Assembly: GCA_907165135.1 (NCBI GenBank)
Contig: OU015567.1
Coordinates: 15,071,001-15,135,000, forward strand
DNA: 64,000 nucleotides
DNA from: Oikopleura dioica
Taxonomy: Eukaryota; Chordata; Appendicularia; Copelata; Oikopleuridae
Direction: 5' to 3'
Shown in pieces: positions 22,313 to 31,504 of the stretch. Under the pieces are notes generated by a model. It did no database searches. It saw only the letters and a list, made by a program, of their open reading frames with translations, and was not told where the DNA came from. How positions within the stretch are numbered: the first letter of the stretch is position 1; each line of letters starts with the position of its first letter. The position numbers and the translations under genes are program-made.

Positions 22313-23131
22313 TTAACTCTCACTCAGCAGTAGATACCCAGCTCTAGGAGGTGGAATTCGAGGAATCATTTCTTGCCCATCGAATTCTACAAATCCTCCT
22401 TTAAAGCTAACCAAGTAAAATTTCCCTTCAAAAAGAACACTCGTCATTCGCATGTAATAGTACCAACAATCAAAGCCATATTCTGCCAAGTTATTTTTCT
22501 GATCAAGTGTTACTGTCATACAGGAGGTCGTTTCGTTAGATCGGAGATAGAAGTCATGGAGGCAGACCTTCGGCATTTGCTTTCTTCGATATTTCTGAAC
22601 ATCTTGAACAACCTGTAACCCTCTTTTTCCTTGCTTTGTGCACTTGAAATATCGACAAGGGCAGCCGTTTCGACACAACGATGCGAAAGGGCAAATTTTC
22701 GATGAAAGCTGCTCGTTTTCATCTGCCATTGCCGCGCACAAAGTGAAGCATTCAAGAGTGTTTCCACAAAGGCCCTCGCATATCTTTCTTCCATAAAAAA
22801 CTTGCTGATTACAGACTCGAATGTTCATCTCTTGGTCTATTTCTGAGAAGTACTCATCGTTGATTTCTGGTGACATTGGTGAAAGTTTCCTTATTTCGTC
22901 GCTTGGAGGAATGAAAAATCCATTTTCTCGACAATGATTGAAAGCAAGAGTGCAAGGATCGTAAGTATGATTCGTTAGGCACGCGCGGTACTGTCGATTA
23001 CAATCAGAAACAGTAACACGTAGTTTCTCGAGTCCAAAATAATTTGCAATGAGCACGATCGTCATCCAAAATAAAGTCCCGATTCCAACGTATGCCATTC
23101 TCTGCTTGAATGTGCCATTCCCGCTTATCAT
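22313..23131 (-). CDS. Type II membrane protein with Cys-rich ectodomain, possibly Kelch-like
   Basis: A single open frame of 272 residues. Residues about 12-33 are a membrane anchor (VGIGTLFWMTIVLIANYF). The following 150 residues hold many Cys, including CRNGCPCRYFKC and CEGLCGNTLECFTLC. The last part (KFYLVSFKGGFVEFDG) resembles a beta-propeller blade. The frame stops at TAA (22313-22315), but blade-like sequence resumes 18 nt later. A 30-nt GA-AG intron would fuse the two parts in frame. Alternatively they are two cistrons. I do not recognise the family by name. Confidence 0.65.
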   Translation of the reverse strand: MISGNGTFKQRMAYVGIGTLFWMTIVLIANYFGLEKLRVTVSDCNRQYRACLTNHTYDPCTLAFNHCRENGFFIPPSDEIRKLSPMSPEINDEYFSEIDQEMNIRVCNQQVFYGRKICEGLCGNTLECFTLCAAMADENEQLSSKICPFASLCRNGCPCRYFKCTKQGKRGLQVVQDVQKYRRKQMPKVCLHDFYLRSNETTSCMTVTLDQKNNLAEYGFDCWYYYMRMTSVLFEGKFYLVSFKGGFVEFDGQEMIPRIPPPRAGYLLLSES

Positions 23132-25480
23132 TATTTTAAAAATATAGAATTGGAAATACTATTTTACTGAAGTTTGAGGAAGCTTCTCTTTTCGTATTGT
23201 TTATAAACAACTGGAAATTGTGGCACGAGGTAAATTTTTCCCGATCTTCGTATAAGCTTCCCCTTGCAATTGCAATCTAAGCACTTTTTTGTGATCGTTG
23301 TATGCTCAATTTATAAATCGGAAAAATAAAATATATCACCATCCTTCGCCTTCATTTTCCTCTGCAAAATATCTATCTGCCTGACTACTCGACTAACACT
23401 ACTCTTTTTTTAAACTCAAACGTCCGGTAATTCGTCTGCCACCCCTTTCTTTCCTGGTAGAGGAAGTTGAATGCCAACTGACTGGGAACCCATTTATTTC
23501 GAACGATTCTGACTAAAATGGTATTTGAAAAGGGCTTCTCTGAACGACTTTTATGAATTAACCTGACTAAGACTCTCATCGTTTCTAGCTGCTTCTAGTA
23601 GCCACTTGGATGGGAAGCTGTCATCGCATGAGAAAGTGGGATTCCCGGCGGTACCGATGAATGCCTCCAGATTGGTGGTGCAGCAACCTCAACAGCCCGC
23701 GGCGATGGCAAAGGCTTATTTTCCACGTTATCACTAAAAACCGATATTAACGCGAGCGGAAAAACGCGCATCGTTCATTACTGCTGTAGTCTCTTCTTTG
23801 CTTCTTTTCTTCATGGGCAATTAGACTCGAGAGAAACCGACATCAAGGAAGAGCAATTTGAAAATGCCCGAGGTGTACTCCCCTGCAAACGATAGAAAAT
23901 TCGGAAAGGCTCAATCAACTCTCGAAGCTAATCTCTCAAAGCAAAAATGTGCGCTAATGCGTTATTTTGGCCATAATAAGCAAAATTGCTTTGACCGTCA
24001 AATTCAATTCTCAGGGAGAATAAAAGTGCCCAGCCTTCAATTTTGAGTGCTACCGCTACTCACATTTGCATATTTGGGCTTAAGCATTTTTGCGGCTTCT
24101 TTAGACGTTCATAGTTGGCTAGACAAAGCGGCTTAGAATTTGCATTCTTTTAGATAATAATTTTTGCGAAATTATATAATTATATCGTTCTTCAAAAAAT
24201 ATCTGAAAGACTCTATTCTTAGACATTCTTTCCTCCAAAAAGTTTATTGCAAAAACATTCAAGAACAATTATGCCCTCAAAATTATTGTTATTCTACCAC
24301 AGTGCCCTGGCAGCGATACATGTTTGATTAAAAATATTGCGGTCTTGACTCTTGAGAGAGAAATAAATGATGGAGCCTCAATAGTAATTGTACTTATTCT
24401 GACGATTGCTGCGATAATCCTGTTTGCAATTCAACTTGAAAGTTTACCCAAGTTAGACCTGAAACAGAAGATAGAGGATGGATTCGAGGGATTCAAGTTT
24501 GAGGTAAGAACTGAAGCTTGGAAAAGCTCTTCGCGGTTTCTTGGATTTTCGATGAAGTTAAACTTTGCTCAGAACATTTTGCTTGCTTGAGAATAAATCT
24601 CGCTGAAATTTCAGCCGCCAAAAATGCGAAAAAAATTCAATAAGTTATTCTTTTCCTTTCAGATTTTTGCTACGGCTGCCAACGCTACTGAGCCAATAGA
24701 AAATTCACCATAAGGTGAAAGCACAACGCTGAAAATACTTCACACTCAACTGTACATCTACATATCACTCAAATCAACCTTTTCCTGCGTTACTATTTAA
24801 AAGAAAGAATGACCAATATACAGATTAAATTATATATTGTGTGCACAGAGATTATACGGGCTTGGGAAAATGAACGGAATAACAGAAGAGATTTCAGTCA
24901 GGCCTTTTTCTCGAAAACGACGCGCTCGCTTATTTAGGATCATAAAATTGTCAGACTTAATTCCTTTCAAATCCAATTTATTCTTTGATTCCTTTCCTGT
25001 TTTGAAGACCAACAGCAACAGGTCGATGTTCCACAGTCTTGACAGTTCCTTGCGAAATCATCATCGCTAAATCAGAGACAGTTAGAGACGCAAGAAAAAC
25101 GGCCTTTACCTCCGATAAGACCAAAGGAGATCCAGGAGCAGGTCAGGACAACACGTTGTGCTCTCTTTGAAAGTGGTTTGAAGTGGTTTCCAAGGTTGAT
25201 TTTGTGAAAGTAGAACACCATGGGTGCTTGGTTTTTTCTGATTTCTCGACTGATGAAAGATTATTGAGAAAACATCACATGTAAGACGATGTTCTAGAGA
25301 CATTCTACAGATTAAATTTTCTTTTTGTTTCTAAGCCCTAAAATGGCTGTATAAACGTATAATGACTGTTAATTGATGAATGCATATTTTGAGTTGAACA
25401 GATTTTCAACCCCAAATCAACCCGCTCGCTTGGAACGTCTGCCTAGCCCGCCCTAGAGGGATAAAGCCGAAAATTATCGC
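23132..25480. other. Interval with one possible exon pair only
   Basis: Between about 24366 and 24503 a plus-strand frame contains a good membrane segment (SIVIVLILTIAAIILFAIQL) and ends at a GTAAGA donor. It could join 24662-24713 after TTTCAG, ending in ATEPIENSP. I found no in-frame Met, so an upstream exon would be required. Nothing else here is supported. Confidence 0.35.
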
Positions 25481-27520
25481 ATGGGTTATTTCGCAAAATC
25501 GAGTTTTACCGTCAGAGAGAATGAAATTATGATCTCCGCAAATTATTCAAACTTGGCAACTCCACTAAAATCCGTCAAATTCTTCCTGCTCAGCTTTTTT
25601 CGAAGAAGGCGGCTTTATACGCGCATTTTCGTCTTTATCTGCGTTGTTTTCTTAATTCATCAATGTAAGCCTTCGAAAAATTTTGCAACCAAGAAATTCT
25701 AAATTTAGTTAATCAATCTTACCGGCCACTCGCACCCTCTCGCGGCATCAGAGACAAGAAATATGTGAAGAAATCCGTGAGGAGCAGAAACGTTAAGTTG
25801 CCACGACCGGATTCAAGGAAGGGGACTTTCCATAGCGGCTTGTGATCAGCAGAACTCGGAAGAACGGAAATAAATCCTTTGATTAGCGCCAAGCCTTCAC
25901 TCGTAGCACCTTCTTCAATTTCCACAGAACCAGTAGTACCCGTAGCTGTTTCACAAAAATTAAACACGCCCACGACCGACACGACCAGAACATCTACTTC
26001 AGAACAGTTGGAAAATCACATCAACGATTTGATAGAAGAATCTCTGGTTGTTTCCAAAGTAGGTCGAATTCGGGTTAATATTTGCTTACAAATATTTAGG
26101 CGAAATTTTCGGAAGTTGTTGAAAGCTCGAAAGAGATCTTTGAAACGAGAAAGAAAGAAGAAAATAAAATTATAGAAGAAATTATTCAGTCAATGCCGTT
26201 ATCTCATAAATCTTCAACATCGCGAAATTCCGTCACTGCAGCAATGAAGGAAGTAAAGATGAAACTTCCACTTCCAAAGCGGTCAAGAAGTGGGACGACC
26301 ATTTTGCCGAGAGCTACAGATGCTCCCAGAACAACTGCTACTTCAAGAAAAACGACGAATACTTTAACGACTTCCAAGTCTACCACAAAATTTGAGCCAC
26401 TTGATTTGGACGATCTTATCGACAATGAATTCTATCATTCTCTGCCGGACGATGTTGGGCTCTTCCTCAAAAATCCAAAGTGAGCTTTGGCAAAGTATTG
26501 GAGATTCTTTATCATTTTTAAGAGAAAACATGGACGAGAATCTTCTCAAAACGGAGCTGGAAAGAATCAGCAGCTCATCAAACGAGGATGAAATTCTTGA
26601 AGAAGTGATGGCAGAATATTCAAATGGAGACGAGATTCCAAACGTGATGCATTACGTTTCTTTCGGATGCAGGTCATTCAAGCCTTACAATTTTCTTTCG
26701 TGGATATCTACCCTACTGACTCGTAATTTGCAAAATTTTTCTTCAGAAAACAAAAAATTTCTTTCAGAAAAACCGGAGATCATCATTCTTCATACAGATT
26801 GCCCGCCAGAAGATTCGCTCTGGACGAAGTTCGAAGAAATAGCAGGTTCAAAGCTGAAGTTAGTACCAAGATCGCCACCGGAAAAAGTCTGGGGAAAAAC
26901 GCTAACTTCAGTGGAGCATAAATCCGACGTTGCTCGTTTACACATTCTGTTAAAATTTGGCGGCATCTATCTCGATGATGATGTTTTGATTCTCAAGTCT
27001 TTGGACGATCTTAGATCCGAAGAAGTTGTCCTCGGGGAAGAAAACTACGATGCTTTAGGTAAAGAGCGCATGAAAAATCGTTTCTTTTTATCTTTAGCGA
27101 ACTCAATCATTTTGGCAAAGAAGGACACGTGGTTCATGAAGCGGTGGTTTTGGGAGTATCGATATTACGATCAAACGTGGTCAAGTCAATCCTGCTTCGC
27201 TCCTTGGTCCATTTGGCATCTTTTTCCCCAGACTGTTCACATAGGTAAACCTCCATCACTTGATAATTGGAAATATCCGTTCAGTAAAAAATACACTTCT
27301 TCGCCCAAACTGGGAAGAAATCGCACTCATTTACAAAAAGCGCTGGAACTGGCGACACAACTATTCAATTCATCTTTTCGCCCGCTTCATTCCTTATTTG
27401 GACGATCCCGACCGGCCGCTCGATGAAATCCGAAAACTGGACTCAACATATGGAGAAATTGCAGATTTTATTCTTTCAAAGCTTGAACTAACTACCTCAT
27501 ATAATAAATTTCAAGACTAA
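25481..27520 (+). CDS. Type II Golgi glycosyltransferase with DXD motif
   Basis: The N-terminus carries a membrane anchor (RIFVFICVVFLIH) after a basic stretch, then a Ser/Thr-rich stem. The catalytic part has SDVARLHILLKFGGIYLDDD, the hallmark of the glycosyltransferase sugar-binding DXD family (Pfam Gly_transf_sug). The Asp run binds a metal-nucleotide sugar. Donor and acceptor sugars are unknown. Exons: 25481-25664, 25709-25796, 25863-26058, 26100 to about 26475, then to 27244, and 27285-27520. The last intron is only 40 nt (27245-27284), and removing it restores the tail KNTLLRPNWEEIAL. The join near 26475 needs a frame change that I could not explain with a canonical intron. Confidence 0.8.
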
Positions 27521-28581
27521 ACCATGTCTTCATAGTTGTCGTATCCCTGGTTGTTGAAGTCGTCTACGTCAAGGATGACATCATCTTAATAGAAATAAAA
27601 CTAGAGATTTGTGAATTTTAGTGATGTGGTTCATCCCTTGTCTTCATAAGAGTTATGTCTTTGCGCCTCCATACGATCTTCATTGATCATATAGTCCATT
27701 TCAAATGCAAGAGCTTCTGAACCACATCAGTTTAATTACTTTACGGCGCTCACCTTCAATCTCCAGATCAATCGCCTCCATCGTGTCCAAGTCGTACTTG
27801 TGGACCTCATTCAACGCCTCAATTTCGTTCAAAAGGAGTGCTTCAATTAATTTGTCTGTCAGGGAAAGTAACGAAAAATAATTACCTTCTTCGTTATCTT
27901 GCTCTTGATCGTGCTCGTCTCCATCGTCGCCCATGTCATCGTCGATGTCATCGAAAAGCTCCATCGCGACTTCTTGGTCCTGATTGTCCCGATCGTTTCG
28001 CTGGGCATCTAAATCGCAAATATCTCGAAATAGCCATTTTTTAAAAATTACCTGATCCCGCGATGGATCCTCCACCATCGTCTTCCCCTTGTTCTTCACC
28101 GTTCATTTCGTACATCAGATTTTCATCTAATGTACTCATTATTAGAAATGAGAAAAGGAAATCATGAACCTTTGGAATCTTCGGAAGTGTCAGACTCATC
28201 ATCGTCAAACTTTGTCAAACTAACATTTGAAAACCTTCTTGTTGATGATATTTTCGCAGGAAATGAAACTCGTCTGTTGCTATCTTTTCGTACTTTTGGT
28301 GGGCCAGAAAGTCCGATTATCATGAGAGGAATCGAGAGTTGGCCGATGAGCGTCTGTCCCACGAATCTGTTGACATTGAACGGGGGTTTCGCCACATAGA
28401 AAGGATTAGTAAAGATAGCGATGAAAATATTTGTTTTTTTCTTTCTCCTTCTGTTAATTTTTACTTCGGAAACAGGTGCTTTTTTGATCTCTGAGAATTG
28501 TATACTAGACGGTGATTGCCATTTTTCCTTGAGTAACAATGCGTCTTTTACAGTACAATCCACGTCCATTTCATATCTCAC
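27517..28581 (-). CDS. Acidic protein with RVSF (PP1-docking-like) motif, unidentified
   Basis: Exons 28170-28581, 28052-28126, 27886-28008, 27754-27855, 27636-27716 and 27517-27584 join in consistent phase. The first exon has NRRVSFPAK, a match to the RVxF motif that binds protein phosphatase 1. Long Asp/Glu runs follow, then a helical stretch (EALLLNEIEALNEVHKYDL). The last intron (27585-27635) begins GA and ends AG with no GT available. Without it the protein stops at SYEDKG. The 5' part is uncertain: a plus-strand frame with a signal peptide overlaps it at 28421-28684. An ATG at 28139 could also be an internal start. I do not recognise the family. Confidence 0.6.
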
Positions 28582-29037
28582 TTTAGTAAAAACTGCGTAC
28601 CTGCGTCCTTTAGCAATATTATATTTGCGCGAATATCAATTAACCTCTTTTCTCTTGCGAAGGACAATTGCGATGGATAATTAATACTTCAACAATATTA
28701 CCGCTAGTTTCGGTATGCATGCGTTCTAGGATTGACAGCTCAAGAAAAGCCAAAAGGCCCATTTCAGGCTTTTGTCAAATGGAAAAATTGATAAAATAGT
28801 TTATTCGTTTACGAACAGAGACCGCAGTCATAAATTACTACCCATACATTATTCAGGTATTGGCACACAAAACTAGGTAAAAATGCAACAAGCAGATATT
28901 TTCAGGTGATGAACTTGTCTTTATAAATAGTCGCATGGTAAGAAAATGGCTAGAAATGAGTGGCTTGGAGAGAAGTTTAAGATCGATTATAGAGAGTTTC
29001 GCACCATACTAGTTTCTCCTCAGAGAAAGAATGGTCT
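28582..29037. other. Intergenic, no gene seen
   Basis: Apart from the tail of an overlapping plus-strand frame (to 28684), there is no supported coding sequence. It holds the 3' flank of DBT. Confidence 0.5.
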
Positions 29038-30807
29038 TTATCTGAGGTGGAGCATCATCGATCCGGGTTCTTCGAGATACTGCTTCAGTTTGTTAGAGAA
29101 GCGCGCCATCTGAGCGCCTTCGATAATTCTGTGATCAGCGGTCCAGGAAATGTATGTCAGGTGTCGGGCAACAACTTCGTCGTTGGGGCCGAATCGTGGA
29201 AGTCTTTGGATCTTTCCTGAAAAAGAAAATTAACGCCCTGCCATTCCGGGGGCTGCAACATACCGATAGCGCCAATAGCGACCTGAGGAACAAGAATAAC
29301 GGGCTTAGCGTAAGTGCCACCGATAGCACCAATATTGGACAAGGAGAAAGTTCCACCCTGGATGTCAGCCGGCTTCAACTTGTTTTCTAAAGAAATGTTG
29401 AAAGGGTTGGCCAGAATGTCTATTTTTACCAAGGCCAGCTTGATGAAGACGGTTGAGCTCTTGGGCTACTTCTAAGATAGAGAGATTTTGGACTTGTTTG
29501 ATGTTAGGAACGAGGAGGCCGTGAGGAGTGTCTGTTGCGAATCCGATGTTGTGGTCTTCGTGGTAAATAATTTGAGTTCCGTCGGGCGAGAGCGACGAGT
29601 TCAGAATCGGACTTTCCGACAGGGCAAGAGAAACAGCCTGAAAGCAGCATTAGAAACGGATTTAAAGCTTGCGCTTTGGATTACTTTGATAATAAATGGC
29701 ATGTAGCTAAGTTTGATTCCGTATTCAGCGGCGAGGGGCTTGAGAATTTTTCGCAGCTCGACGAGATTCGTGACGTCGTATTCTTCGTTGTAGCCAAAGT
29801 GGGGGATCTTCAGTGCTTCGGTCATTGATTTCTGCATGGCCTTGGCGATGGGGCCGAGTGGCTCAGTTCGAGAACCGCCTGAAGTGGCAGCTTGGGCGCG
29901 CACGGGCATTTCTATGGATATTTTTTAGAGAATTGTTTCTGATGACGAGTTTACGTTTAATTGGTTTGGGGGCTGGAGGAGCAGATCCTTGAGCAACTTG
30001 GACTGCTGGTGGAACTGGAGCAGCAACAGGAGCTGGTCCTGCCATGAATGCTTCGACATCGTCTCTCGTGATAGTTCCTCCTTTGCCAGTGGGAGTGACG
30101 AGGCTGAGATCAACTTGGTTGTCTTTCGCGAACTTTCGAACAGCTGGTGAAGCTTTAACCTTGTCGCCCGCTTTGTGAGATTTTTCTTCTGATTTGGTCA
30201 CTACCGCGTCTATATTTTATACTAAAATGATTGTCTTTTTCTGTTAGTTACCATCAGTAGCGGCAGATTCAGTGTGGTCGACGTAGTTGTCAACTGGCTC
30301 GTCGTCATCATCGCCTTCAATTTCAATGTCGACGAGGGGGTCACCAACCTGAGCGACGTCATCGATCTCGTAATGAATTTTCACAATTTTACCAGCGTAT
30401 CGGGACGTTATGTCGACATTGGCCTTGTCCGACTGGACTTCGACGAGCTCATCGAACTCCTCGACAACCTGGCCGACTTTGACGTACCATTCTAGAGGCC
30501 AGTTTTAGTTCAACAGTTCAAGATCAAAGTTCAAAAGACGAGTAATGCTGAATAACACGAAAATACGCCAAAACTGGGCGTGACATTCTCGCCCGTGGAA
30601 TTTTCCCAAGACGAAGGAAGAAGTTCTACCTTTGACAACGACTTCTTTGGTGCCTTCTCCGATATCAGAAAGCGCGAATTGGATCACTTTCGGTGCGCTG
30701 GAGGTGGTTGCCAAAGATCTTCTCAGAAGAACCTGCTGGTTAACCCGTGGCGACGCAACTGACAAGACTCGAGCCACTTTTCGAAGCCGAGCAAATCGCG
30801 ATAACAT
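29038..30807 (-). CDS. DBT: Branched-chain alpha-ketoacid dehydrogenase E2, lipoamide acyltransferase
   Basis: Seven exons give 469 residues: 30630-30807, 30252-30491, 29955-30209, 29685-29911, 29430-29637, 29264-29386, 29038-29216. A mitochondrial leader rich in Arg ([14 protein letters not shown]) precedes the lipoyl domain, in which [10 protein letters not shown] holds the lipoylated Lys (about residue 82). The E1/E3-binding domain ([17 protein letters not shown]...TGKGG) follows a Pro/Ala linker. The catalytic domain has [21 protein letters not shown] and [18 protein letters not shown] and the general spacing favour DBT over other E2s. The complex degrades Leu, Ile and Val keto-acids in the matrix. 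The catalytic motif usually reads DHRxxDG; here the Asp is Glu. I chose the Met at 30807 because it begins the leader; an upstream Met at 30852 adds 15 residues. Confidence 0.93.
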
Positions 30808-31504
30808 TCTATTCGCATTTCTATTGATAATTTGGTCGAAATATGGTTTCATTACAGACTGTAATTTACAGTAATATTTGTATTATCAGCGAGATATGTT
30901 TTAATCTTTACAGAGAAAAAATCTACAGTAATTCAAATTTGGATTCATTTTATAAAACAAGAAATATATAGTCAACTTAGAACCAGTTAATCATAACATA
31001 AAATGGACTGTATGTTCCGAAGGGTACATTTCCGCTTCTCTCCGTCGATGTCGTCTTTGCATTCTTATTTCTATATTTTTGAAGAGGAAGAAATTGTGAA
31101 GAAAGAAATGTTTTAATTCATCGTTGGATCCTTTCGTTTTCTTTCGATTTCTTGACTTCTGGCTGTTTGTGGGCGACTGGGGCGAGCTGGCGTGGCCAAT
31201 GGCTGCGCAATTTTCCCGCGCCAGCGATGAATTTGCGCTTTGAAAAGAAAAAGCGGCCGCTCAAGAGAGTTCATTTACGAAGAAACCCGAATATTATCGG
31301 CGACCAGATTCTCATTCTTCCTCTTTTCCAAATTCTCTTTGTCCCTTCCTTCACCTTTGCCTACGCATTTATCGACGCGTGGGCGCCGATTTTGAAAGTG
31401 CGTAGGTTGCGGGTTAAAAGTGTTTTTTATTCAGACAAGGTCGACTTCGGACGGATCCAGATTCTCCTCCAATCCTTTGTCTCGAATTGAACTACAGTAC
31501 TGAC
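30808..31504. other. Divergent intergenic region between DBT and the ADAD-like gene
   Basis: Probably holds both promoters. A plus-strand frame at 31226-31490 has a hydrophobic stretch (LFQILFVPSFTFAYAF) and ends 15 nt before the next start codon, but I cannot support it as a gene. Confidence 0.45.

Noticed and set aside
24830..25303. Short frames in both strands
   Set aside because: They have no splice logic, no domain and no conserved motif.
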